The notes beneath the pieces were generated by a model that was not told where the DNA came from, did not search any database, and saw nothing but the letters and a program-made list of their open reading frames with translations. From an uncultured Microbulbifer sp. (GTDB lineage: Bacteria > Pseudomonadota > Gammaproteobacteria > Pseudomonadales > Cellvibrionaceae), in assembly GCF_947498635.1 (NCBI RefSeq), contig NZ_CANMKV010000043.1, forward strand, positions 1 through 32,613: 32,613 nucleotides of DNA, in the 5' to 3' direction. Position 1 is the stretch's first letter. Each line of letters begins with the position of its first letter. Below, piece by piece: positions 1-6,985 of the stretch. The translations under genes and the position numbers were made by a program.

Positions 1-120
1 GCGTGTAGCATCCTACTTCCGGCATGAATCGATTAAATATGCAGCATAATGAAACTATTTGTCCGCCGGGTTAATAGTATCTAGTGCATCATGATCGATT
101 TTCTGGATTTTTTTGCTGGT

Positions 121-636
121 TTATTCCGCTTCAACGGTAATTCGAAGTGTTCCAGAGAAAGGCGCAGATGATTGATTTGGCTCCCACTCGGTCACAGGAA
201 TACTAATAAAAAAAGTAGCGTTATCATTTGCGCAGTTAGATGCTTGAAGAGTGTTGTTGGTAATAGGTACTCCTGCATTAGCTTGTTGAGGAATTACGCC
301 ATCGTTCTGGTAGACCACACTATAAGTAATTGAGGTTCCGTCAGATCCTATCAGGCTATATGTAGGATCAGTTCCATCATTCTGAAAGGTTATGCCGTAA
401 GTTGAAAACCCATTTCCGGCAACACAAAATCTGTCATCGCCTGTTGCGCTATTTCCTGGCATTGGGTTTGATATAGTAATAGGGTCAACATTATCTATTG
501 AGATGATTGTGTCAAATTGCAGGGTTATCAAACTGGTTGCACTATCTGTAGCTTGGGATAGCGCAGATGTAGTGTGGCCAAGTGCTAGTCCTGCAGCAAG
601 TAAGGGTGCTAGAAAACTTTTTGTAACAATTTTCAT
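121..636 (-). CDS. Secreted spore-coat-U / Csu-pilin-like protein
   Basis: The 171-residue product begins with a Sec signal peptide (basic start, hydrophobic run at about residues 8-22, cleavage near ALSQA). The mature part is rich in Thr, Ser, Asn and Ile and predicted to be beta-structured. It holds two cysteines (in RFCV and SNCAN) that could form a disulfide, and ends in SGTLRITVEAE, a strand typical of the SCPU/DUF4402-like pilin families. Those families are exported and often assembled by a chaperone and usher. No chaperone or usher gene is visible, but the window ends 120 bases downstream. An AGGA ribosome-binding site sits 8 bases before the ATG. The gene lies in the AT-rich patch next to tRNA-Phe and its codons are more AT-rich than those of the core genes. 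The family call is from sequence style; the start is secure. Confidence 0.6.
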   Translation of the reverse strand: MKIVTKSFLAPLLAAGLALGHTTSALSQATDSATSLITLQFDTIISIDNVDPITISNPMPGNSATGDDRFCVAGNGFSTYGITFQNDGTDPTYSLIGSDGTSITYSVVYQNDGVIPQQANAGVPITNNTLQASNCANDNATFFISIPVTEWEPNQSSAPFSGTLRITVEAE

Positions 637-852
637 AGTTAAATCCTTTTAGGTTAGATTGCATGATGTCTGTGAAATATAACGTCAAAGCTAAAATAGG
701 GTGGTTGGGCTTTGTGTTGGTATTTTAGTTATAAATTTATCTTGTAAACTTACCGGGCAGGTATCAAGTTTATTTAGAGATAAAGTTACTATTTTTTGAG
801 AAAGATTTCTTATTTTGGATTAGCGATTTTGCAGTTAAATTTCTTTTTTAAA

Positions 853-1112
853 CTACTTGAAACCAAGAATGTCTATATAGACTTCGTAGGTGGATCGGGC
901 GACTGGCTGTGTTGCTATATATAATTTTTTTTGAAAGATTTTATGTAATGCCATACTTAACTCTATCATAGAGGCGTAGAGAGCCATAATGGCGTAGTAT
1001 GGGGCGTCTTTATTATTTCGGTTTAAACAATCTCTGAATATTAATTCAGCTAATTTAATGATTGTATTAAGTTCTTTTCATACTTGTCGAGTATTTTAGA
1101 GTTGGTTTTCAT
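853..1112 (-). pseudogene. Frameshifted remnant of a helical protein gene (possibly DUF5677-like)
   Basis: Reading leftward from an ATG at 1112, the first 13 codons give MKTNSKILDKYEK. A run of only four A residues (1075-1078) then throws the frame out. One added base would join it to a further ~70 open codons that read as real protein (for example APYYAIMALYASMIELSMAL and ARSTYEVYIDILGFK) and stop at 853. Such an open stretch with protein-like composition is unlikely by chance in DNA this AT-rich. The alternating hydrophobic helices and the ARSxxEVYIDIL pattern remind me of DUF5677-type proteins, which are longer, so the C-terminus is probably missing as well. No ribosome-binding site is clear. 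I am fairly sure it was coding and unsure of the family. Confidence 0.4.
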
Positions 1113-1725
1113 TGTTTTTAATTAATGTTTTGGCTTTAGGAATTGACGGACTATTACTTCACAAAAATATATTCCCTTAAGTGGGTTTGCTCTGTGGGAG
1201 CTGTTTGTTCTTTTCCTCTTCTTAGTTTGAGAGTGAGGGTTAATGAACTGGCCCGGTTTATTGATTAGCTGACAAAATCCTATCACTTCAAGAGGATGCC
1301 TCGAAACCTATAAAGCGAAGCAAACAGGCCCCAAGCAAATTTCAAGATACTTCAACCCCTCCTGAAGCAATCAAAACCATCTATTTCCTCCGAAACCCAG
1401 CAAATCTTAAGGTCTTTTGCCCCCTGATCAAAAAACATACCGACAAAAAGGCCGCCTGTCACTCCTCCCCACGCCTGCCGATTTTGGGCGTTCTTTTGGT
1501 TGGTGAAATTGAGAGTGGGGCAGGGCGGTGAGCTGATGCGAGTCCTAGGGCAGGTTGGCTTTTCACACAATGAAGCGTTTTGAAGAGAAGTGAAGAAGAC
1601 TTTCACCCAGGCTGACAGCGGAAGGATAGTGGCAGATGTGGGTCAATTGCGGATCAAAAAAATTCTACGTGGATACTATGTGGACATCCTAGTGATCTTT
1701 GGCGCTTTTTGGCACATTGCGTAAA
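1113..1725. other. Gene-poor AT-rich stretch
   Basis: I see no convincing gene here. An 84-codon open frame at 1352-1606 on the minus strand has no ribosome-binding site, no recognisable domain and odd composition. The stretch could be decayed mobile DNA or an extragenic repeat, since it lies directly beyond the tRNA-Phe terminator. The adjoining 637-852 is likewise empty apart from the leader of the gene at 121-636. Confidence 0.5.
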
Positions 1726-1765
1726 CAATAAAAAACCCGCGAAAGCTAGCGCTGACGCGGGTTTT
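1726..1765 (-). terminator. Rho-independent terminator of tRNA-Phe
   Basis: On the minus strand the arms AAAACCCGCG and CGCGGGTTTT enclose a 14-base loop and are followed by a T-rich tail ending TTTTTTATTG. It begins 5 bases after the tRNA 3' end. Confidence 0.85.
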
Positions 1766-1769
1766 AATA

Positions 1770-1845
1770 TGGTGCCCGGAGGCGGAATCGAACCACCGAC
1801 ACGGGGATTTTCAATCCCCTGCTCTACCGACTGAGCTATCCGGGC
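1770..1845 (-). tRNA. tRNA-Phe (GAA)
   Basis: The minus strand gives a full 76-base cloverleaf. The acceptor stem GCCCGGA pairs with TCCGGGC, followed by encoded ACCA. The D-arm contains TAGCTCAGTCGGTA, the anticodon loop is TTGAAAA with anticodon GAA, and the T-arm contains GGTTCGATTCC. It has its own promoter and terminator, so it is a single-gene unit. Its 3' end faces the AT-rich patch at 1-1730, a geometry often seen where elements integrate into tRNA genes. Confidence 0.98.
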
Positions 1846-1886
1846 TTTGCGATTTTGCTGGGCTTCCCCTGCGTCGCGAGGCGCGT

Positions 1887-1915
1887 ATTAAAGCTCTTCC
1901 CCGGTACAGAGTCAA
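1887..1915 (-). promoter_or_regulatory. Sigma-70 promoter of tRNA-Phe
   Basis: On the minus strand TTGACT (1910-1915) and TTTAAT (1887-1892) are separated by 17 bases, each one mismatch from consensus. A GC-rich discriminator (ACGCGCCTCGCG) follows, as is usual for stringently controlled stable-RNA promoters. The tRNA starts about 40 bases downstream. Confidence 0.75.
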
Positions 1916-1969
1916 CCCCTTGATTATAAAAAGTTTTCTTTCTTTACCGAGGAAGGTTTGCGGGCCCGC

Positions 1970-2245
1970 TTACTGTTGTTCCGGGGGTACGTAGCCGTCG
2001 GCGGCGTCGTACTCTTCGCCGCTCAGGAACTTCATCATCTGCTCGCTGAGATAGGCGCGGCTGGAGGGTTCCATCATGTTCAGATGCTTTTCGTTGATCA
2101 GCATGGTCTGGTGTGACATCCACTCCTGCCAGGCTTTTTTGGATACGTGTTCAAAAAGTTCTACGCCTTTGGGGCCGGGGAAGGGCGGTGCGTCCAAGCC
2201 TTCCAATTCCTCTTGGTACTTGCGGCAGAATACGGTTCTGGACAT
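1970..2245 (-). CDS. yggX: Probable Fe(2+)-trafficking protein YggX
   Basis: The 91-residue protein matches YggX in length and sequence throughout: [17 protein letters not shown] with the conserved Cys7, then [28 protein letters not shown] and a C-terminal helix. YggX is a small cytosolic protein linked to iron supply for Fe-S clusters and to protection from oxidative damage. It follows mutY with a 36-base gap and a strong AGGAGG site, so the two are almost certainly co-transcribed. MutY is itself an Fe-S enzyme repairing oxidative damage, which fits the pairing; the same mutY-yggX order occurs in Pseudomonas and E. coli. The identification is secure. Confidence 0.97.
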   Translation of the reverse strand: MSRTVFCRKYQEELEGLDAPPFPGPKGVELFEHVSKKAWQEWMSHQTMLINEKHLNMMEPSSRAYLSEQMMKFLSGEEYDAADGYVPPEQQ

Positions 2246-2281
2246 GGACTCCTCCTGATTTTAGTCGGCCGTTGTTGGTGC

Positions 2282-3346
2282 TCACAGGGGTGCCTGCAGC
2301 GCCAGTAGTTGTTTTGCCAGCTTGACGATCGGGGCGGGTAGCCCCAGTTCCTGGGCCGCGCGAGCGCGGTTTAACTGCCGGAGTTTATACCAGCCGGCGC
2401 CGTTCTCCGCCACCTGTGCGGGGACTTTGTCGAGTTGTACCCACTGCGGGGTAATATCCAAGTGAAAGTGGCTGAAGGTATGGCGCAGTAGTGGCAATGT
2501 TTGTATGGCGCTGGCGTGCCAGCTCCGTTGAGCCAGCCAGGCCTTGGGATCTTCAGCTTGGGGTGGACTCCAGAGGCCGCCCCAAATGCCGCTAGCGGGG
2601 CGCTGCTGCAGATAAATCTCACCCTCGTATTCCAGTAGCAAGAGGGTGGCACTGCGCACCGGTTTTTCCTTGCGCGGTTTCTTTCCGGGGTAATCCTGCG
2701 GGTTGCCCTGGGCGTGGGCCGCACAGGATTTCTTTAACGGACACTCTTCACAGCGGGGTTTGCTGCGGGTACACAGGGTAGCGCCCAGATCCATCATCAC
2801 CTGGGTGTAATCATTGACGCGTTTGTCGGGCGTGTAGGTCTCGGCCAGATCCCACAGCTCTTTGGCCACGGCGCTCTGCCCAGGCCAGCCCTCTACGGCG
2901 CGGTAGCGCGCCAGAACCCGTTTTACGTTGCCGTCGAGGATTGGTGCTCGGAGCCCCATACTGATACTGGCAATCGCGCCGGCAGTGGAGCGACCGATAC
3001 CGCTCAATTCTGTGAGTGCTTCAACATCCTGTGGGAATTCTCCGCGGTGTTCCTGCAAAACCGTCTGCGCACATTTGTGCAGGTTGCGCGCACGGGCGTA
3101 ATAGCCGAGGCCGCTCCAGTGGGCCAGTACCTTATCCAGCGGCGCGGTGGCGAGGGTCTGCAGGGTGGGGAAGCTCTGCATAAAGCGCTCGAAATAGGGG
3201 ATAACGGCGCTCACTTGAGTCTGTTGCAGCATGATCTCGGAGACCCACACTCGGTAGGGATTGATGTTTTGTTGCCAGGGCAGGTCCTTGCGCCCGTGTT
3301 TGTCGAACCATTTGAGGACGGCGTTTTGGAACTGCTTTGGGGTCAT
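2282..3346 (-). CDS. mutY: A/G-specific adenine glycosylase MutY
   Basis: MutY removes adenine mispaired with 8-oxoguanine or guanine, starting base-excision repair. The 354-residue protein has the catalytic Glu37 ([12 protein letters not shown]), the helix-hairpin-helix ([10 protein letters not shown], about 114-123) and the catalytic Asp138 ([12 protein letters not shown]). Cys192, Cys199, Cys202 and Cys208 bind a [4Fe-4S] cluster, and the numbering equals that of E. coli MutY. The C-terminal third is the NUDIX-like 8-oxoG recognition domain ([18 protein letters not shown]). The ATG at 3346 gives the normal N-terminus. It leads the mutY-yggX pair. Just upstream lies a decayed copy of the end of the asmA gene, and a decayed copy of mutY's own first codons lies 1.2 kb away at 4510-4559. 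Confidence 0.98.
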   Translation of the reverse strand: MTPKQFQNAVLKWFDKHGRKDLPWQQNINPYRVWVSEIMLQQTQVSAVIPYFERFMQSFPTLQTLATAPLDKVLAHWSGLGYYARARNLHKCAQTVLQEHRGEFPQDVEALTELSGIGRSTAGAIASISMGLRAPILDGNVKRVLARYRAVEGWPGQSAVAKELWDLAETYTPDKRVNDYTQVMMDLGATLCTRSKPRCEECPLKKSCAAHAQGNPQDYPGKKPRKEKPVRSATLLLLEYEGEIYLQQRPASGIWGGLWSPPQAEDPKAWLAQRSWHASAIQTLPLLRHTFSHFHLDITPQWVQLDKVPAQVAENGAGWYKLRQLNRARAAQELGLPAPIVKLAKQLLALQAPL

Positions 3347-3548
3347 GGAGGTACTGCGAGTTTGGGTGGCGTGGAGTATTGGGGCCGGAGTTGCGTACCG
3401 GGCGGACCCGGTGCGGCTGCGATCAACGGCCGAAGAGATTTTTCAATTTTTCTTTCCGTTCGTCGACCTTTTCTTCCATTTTATCCCCATATTTTTTTTG
3501 GCTTTGTATTTCAGTTCTTCGCGCAAGAGGTTGTCGATACGGCGGCTG
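3345..3548. repeat. Direct repeat copy A: asmA 3' end plus asmA-mutY gap
   Basis: About 204 bases align with 4558-4763 in the same orientation at roughly 85-88% identity by eye, with two single-base indels. This copy adjoins intact mutY and holds a broken asmA tail. Confidence 0.85.
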
Positions 3549-3560
3549 AGGGGGCTACAG
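3423..3560 (-). pseudogene. Broken 3' fragment of the asmA-family gene
   Basis: The minus strand repeats the C-terminus of the AsmA-family protein at 4637-6814, including ELKYKAK and EKLKNLFGR with its own TGA stop. Compared with the intact copy, one base is missing from the A-run coding for KAKKKYG (eight A instead of nine purines), so the frame shifts inside the fragment. Upstream the similarity fades at about 3550-3590 with no start codon. It is a relic left by the duplication of the asmA-mutY junction. Confidence 0.8.
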
Positions 3561-3806
3561 CACATTGGATTAGTGTTGGTCGGCAGGTTCTGGGAGCCGA
3601 GATCTACCTACCGGCCCGGAAGAGAAGCGCCAGTGGTAGAGGCATCCCCTGACCCGGTTACAAATAACCAGGGGGGAGCCCCCAATAGAGTTGCGTACGC
3701 TGACGGCACTGTTTGGATTGCCCAGATGAAATATGTGAGGGCCGGTCACACATCCCGTATCGTCTAGATCTGCCTGAGAAAGATCGTGACGATCCCGGTT
3801 GAGTTG

Positions 3807-4334
3807 TCAGACCTGAATGCCCTCTTCCGGCACATAGAAATAGCCGACAAAGTGATAGTCCGTGGCTGCCATACCATAGTTATGGTTTGCTCTTTCCAGC
3901 TGCTTGGGCAGAATCACAAAACCGGGGCCGTAGTTTTTCACCCCGTGAGCGCCTGGTTTGTGAGTCCAGTAGCCGGTTTCCGGGTCTCGCCGGTACCAGT
4001 GGTGATCGGTTGTGGACTTATATAGGGCAACACAATAATAACCCTTTGTGAAAGGGGGGGGATCATTTGCTGGGGCATTGGCTACATAGGCCATACCGTC
4101 GCGCTTGGCGCCCTCAATCAGACGGGCATTGTCCAGGCCCGCGTCATAGCCGGAGTTGGAGCCGGGGTCTGGCTTGCCCTTGTGGGGCTTCTCGCAGTTT
4201 GCGGCCCAGGCATAGCAGTTCACGTGGTTGTTACCCCAGGCCTCCTCTCCAGGTGTGTTTTTCGCAGCATTAGTAACCAGCTTGGTGATCACTTGCTTGG
4301 ATTTATTGTCTCGATTCCGTTCCAGTAATGGCAT
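3807..4334 (-). CDS. Unrecognised protein with NCYAWA and HWYR/HKPG motifs, possibly papain-like
   Basis: The 175-residue product has no signal peptide or membrane helix. It shows NCYAWA (Cys40), a Pro/Gly-rich segment (KPDPGSNSGYDAG), a central strand YYCVALYK, then HHWYRRDPETGYWTHKPG (111-128) and a closing FVGYFYVPEE strand. A single Cys in an NCYxYA context followed by H-W-Y-R-x-D and W-x-H-K-P-G is a pattern I associate with uncharacterised proteins and toxin C-termini that may have a papain-like Cys-His fold. That is inference, with Cys40 and His112 or His125 as the obvious catalytic candidates. It stands alone between the two copies of the asmA-mutY junction, so it probably arrived with or after that event. 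The ribosome-binding site is weak (GGGA about 8 bases upstream). It could be an effector, a hydrolase or a cargo gene of a lost element. Confidence 0.55.
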   Translation of the reverse strand: MPLLERNRDNKSKQVITKLVTNAAKNTPGEEAWGNNHVNCYAWAANCEKPHKGKPDPGSNSGYDAGLDNARLIEGAKRDGMAYVANAPANDPPPFTKGYYCVALYKSTTDHHWYRRDPETGYWTHKPGAHGVKNYGPGFVILPKQLERANHNYGMAATDYHFVGYFYVPEEGIQV

Positions 4335-4509
4335 TTGTTATTCCCGTTATTTGGCCAATTCACCCTGTAGAGTTTGTACTGATCTTGGGAAAAGAAAGTG
4401 CAAGCAATAAGGAAGTTGTCGTGGGATGGGAAAAAAATCAAAGGATATGTAAAAAAGGGCAGGGGATGATTCAGGCCTTTGGCAACCGTATCGCCAGTCC
4501 CCTCGTTAT

Positions 4510-4559
4510 CATTCGTTACTGCAGTTCAATGCGGTCTTTAGAAACGGCTTTCGAGTAAT
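4510..4559 (-). pseudogene. Decayed 5' fragment of mutY
   Basis: Directly after the intact asmA gene and its intergenic copy, the minus strand reads ITRKPFLKTALN where mutY reads [12 protein letters not shown]. About 25 of the first 38 bases match without gaps, and the ATG has become ATT. The similarity starts exactly where mutY should start relative to the repeat, which makes a chance match unlikely. It stops in frame soon after. Confidence 0.6.
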
Positions 4560-4763
4560 GAGGGTATTGCGAGCGTGGCTGGCGTGGAATATTGGGGCCG
4601 AAGTTGCGCACCGGGCGGACCCCGGTGCGGCTTTCATTAACGGCCAAAAAGGTTTTTCAATTTTTCTTTCAGTTCGTCGACCTTTTCTTCCACTTTATCG
4701 CCATATTTTTTCTTGGCTTTGTATTTCAGTTCTTCGCGCACCAGGTCGTCGATGCGGCGGCTG
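4558..4763. repeat. Direct repeat copy B: asmA 3' end plus asmA-mutY gap
   Basis: This partner of 3345-3548 adjoins the intact AsmA-family gene and contains that gene's true C-terminus. The two copies lie 1.0 kb apart and enclose the gene at 3807-4334. Confidence 0.85.
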
Positions 4764-6814
4764 TCGGGTTTACAGGTACCCGGTCCCACATCGTTGAAGT
4801 CGCCCTTGCAGCGCAGTGGCAGCGGGCGGTTGCGCCAGCGCTTGTTCTTCACGGAGCAGCCGTCGGCGGAGGTGTTCTCGCCGACCAGGGCGAGGCCGAG
4901 GGCGAAATCGAAGTCCTGTTTTTTCAGGTCTATCTCACCATCGCCGGTCATGGCGATATTCTCGATGCCGGCGAGAATTTCGGTCACGTTCACCTCTTCG
5001 CCTTTCACCGCGATAGTGGCGCGCAGGTCTTGCAGGTCGGTTTGCGCTGGCCAGTCGCGGTCTGGCATCGGGGTACTCTCCGCATAGCTGAACAGTTGGC
5101 ACATGCTCTTTTCCAGGTTAAACGGCGTTATGGAGAGCTCTTTGCTGGACAGGTTAACGGCCGCGCGCAGATTCTCCTGCAGATCGGTGGAGGTTTTGCC
5201 CTTGGTGCGCCCATCCCAATTCACGCTGGCCTCGCCGGTCACCTGTACTTTCTCACTGGGGAACAGCGCTTCCTGCACCTTACCGATATCCACGCCGGTG
5301 AGGCCGCCGCGGACTTGTCCTTCGGCCGTCTGGGCGCGGGCGTTAAACTGGCCGTTGCTATTGAGTTGGCCACCATAGAGGTCGGCACTGAGTTTTTGTA
5401 GCTGGTAGAGGCCGTTGTCCACCGTGAGTTGTATTTCCGGGCTGTCGAGCTGCAGACCGGCGGCTTGCAACTGATCCAGGGCGAGGCTGATGTTGGCGTT
5501 GAAACCGCGCAGATCGCTGAGGGGCAGGGGTTCGCCGGGTACTTGCTGGGCGGTTTTCCCCTGCGTGCCGGCCTTGGATTTCTTTTCGGTCTGCTGAGCG
5601 CTGAGGGTCTCCGCGGACGTTGGAGTTTGTGTCGATTCCTCACTTTGTGCTGTGGCTTCCGTGGAGGGTGCCTTTGTTACAGGCTCCCCGCTCTTCTTAT
5701 TGCCCTCCTCACCGCTTTCTTCATCGGAAGGCGGCAGGTAGCTGTCCAGGTTAAAAACGCCGCCGCGCAGGCTTAGGTCGAGCCCAGGCATTTCCGCGTT
5801 GCGCAGCTGAGCGCTGCCGTTGAAGGTGGTGCCGTCGAGCTGCAACTGTAGTGGTGTCAGATTGAGTTTTTGTTCCGTGCCTTCGATGCTGGCTTCGATA
5901 TTCAGTTTCTGTAGTACGGCGCTATCGCGGGTAACGACTTCGCTGCCGGTCAGATCGAGCCAGGGGCGCAGGGGGTCGGCGCTGGCGTTGAGATTCATCT
6001 GTACACGCCAGGGCTGATTGCCGTTTTCGCGACGCACATAGCCGCGCAGGTGTACGGTGGCCTTGGCGCTGTTGCTGGAGGTAACGATTAGTTGCAGGGG
6101 TTGCAGACGCAGGCCGTTGAGGCCTTCGTCCAGGGCCAGGGTACTGTCCAGTTTCAGTTTGAGCGGATAGCGCAAATCGCTGCCACTCACATTGGCATTG
6201 GCGCTGAGTTGCCCAGGTTCGCCGCCGGGCACTAGGTTGTCGGCGCTAATACTCAGGTCTTCCACCTTGTAGGTCTTAGTGGTGCGGGCGTCACTGTAGG
6301 AAAGCAGACCCTGTTCAATACGCAGTTTGTCCAGGCTGAGCTCAACTTGTTGCTGGGCCGGCTCTTCCGATTCCCTGGGAATTTCCAGCTTGGGCGGCTG
6401 TTTTTTCTGCGCCTCCAGTGCTTCGCTGATCAGCTCCCAATTACCGCGCCCCTCTTTGTCCACGGAGAGTTCAATCTGTGGGGCGATCAGTACAATTTCC
6501 TCGGCCTCCACACGGCGCTGCAGCAGAGGCTTGAGGGCCACCCCCACGGCGATCTTATCGGCGCGCACCAGGATCTCTTCGGGCAGTTGCAGCGGGGCCA
6601 TGGTGATATCGCGCAGTTGCAAACCGACCTGGGGCCATATCTGCCAGCCGATGTCTCCCTGCAGTTGCAGAGAGATGCCCTGCTTGGCGGCGAGTTTCTC
6701 CAACTGCGGTTTGTATTGATTGATGTCTAGGCCAGCCAGTAGCCAGGCGACGGCGCCGGCGAGCAGAAGGAAAACGACCAGTAAGGCGATAAGTGTGCGC
6801 TTGATCCAGGCCAT
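4637..6814 (-). CDS. asmA: AsmA-family inner-membrane/periplasmic protein
   Basis: AsmA-like proteins are anchored in the inner membrane, extend into the periplasm and belong to the bridge-like lipid-transfer group affecting outer-membrane homeostasis. The 725-residue product starts MAWIKRTLIALLVVFLLLAGAV, one N-terminal membrane helix, followed by the AsmA hallmark LDINQYKPQLEKLAAKQGISLQ. A disordered Glu/Lys/Thr/Gln-rich linker lies at about 415-475 and the AsmA C-terminal domain fills about 480-700, ending in a charged [10 protein letters not shown] tail. An ATG 52 codons further upstream is open, but it would lie inside the upstream gene's terminator hairpin, so I chose the later ATG at 6814. 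In Pseudomonas a homologue precedes mutY; here the junction has been duplicated and split. Confidence 0.88.
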   Translation of the reverse strand: MAWIKRTLIALLVVFLLLAGAVAWLLAGLDINQYKPQLEKLAAKQGISLQLQGDIGWQIWPQVGLQLRDITMAPLQLPEEILVRADKIAVGVALKPLLQRRVEAEEIVLIAPQIELSVDKEGRGNWELISEALEAQKKQPPKLEIPRESEEPAQQQVELSLDKLRIEQGLLSYSDARTTKTYKVEDLSISADNLVPGGEPGQLSANANVSGSDLRYPLKLKLDSTLALDEGLNGLRLQPLQLIVTSSNSAKATVHLRGYVRRENGNQPWRVQMNLNASADPLRPWLDLTGSEVVTRDSAVLQKLNIEASIEGTEQKLNLTPLQLQLDGTTFNGSAQLRNAEMPGLDLSLRGGVFNLDSYLPPSDEESGEEGNKKSGEPVTKAPSTEATAQSEESTQTPTSAETLSAQQTEKKSKAGTQGKTAQQVPGEPLPLSDLRGFNANISLALDQLQAAGLQLDSPEIQLTVDNGLYQLQKLSADLYGGQLNSNGQFNARAQTAEGQVRGGLTGVDIGKVQEALFPSEKVQVTGEASVNWDGRTKGKTSTDLQENLRAAVNLSSKELSITPFNLEKSMCQLFSYAESTPMPDRDWPAQTDLQDLRATIAVKGEEVNVTEILAGIENIAMTGDGEIDLKKQDFDFALGLALVGENTSADGCSVKNKRWRNRPLPLRCKGDFNDVGPGTCKPDSRRIDDLVREELKYKAKKKYGDKVEEKVDELKEKLKNLFGR

Positions 6815-6939
6815 GGAGAGGATTGTCCCTGTGTTTTTTAGAAGATTCGTCGTGTATACCAACACTTCAGACGCTGCGGCGGGGGTTGATGTTCCCGTGC
6901 CCTTCACAAAGAGCTTATCCGGGAAGTGTAGGAAATACA

Positions 6940-6968
6940 GCCCCGCAGGGCCGATGCACTGCGGGGCC
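6940..6968 (-). terminator. Terminator-like hairpin after the TonB receptor gene
   Basis: GCCCCGCA and TGCGGGGC form an 8-bp stem about 20 bases after the receptor stop. The minus-strand tail (TGTATTTCC) is only moderately T-rich. Confidence 0.5.
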
Positions 6969-6985
6969 ATTGAAGCAATTGTGCC

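Noticed and set aside
1352..1606. 84-codon open frame on the minus strand
   Set aside because: It has no ribosome-binding site, no domain I recognise, and composition unlike its neighbours. It may be an extragenic repeat or decayed DNA.
6815..6970. 52-codon N-terminal extension of the AsmA-family protein
   Set aside because: It would start inside the terminator hairpin of the receptor gene and would place the membrane helix far from the N-terminus.
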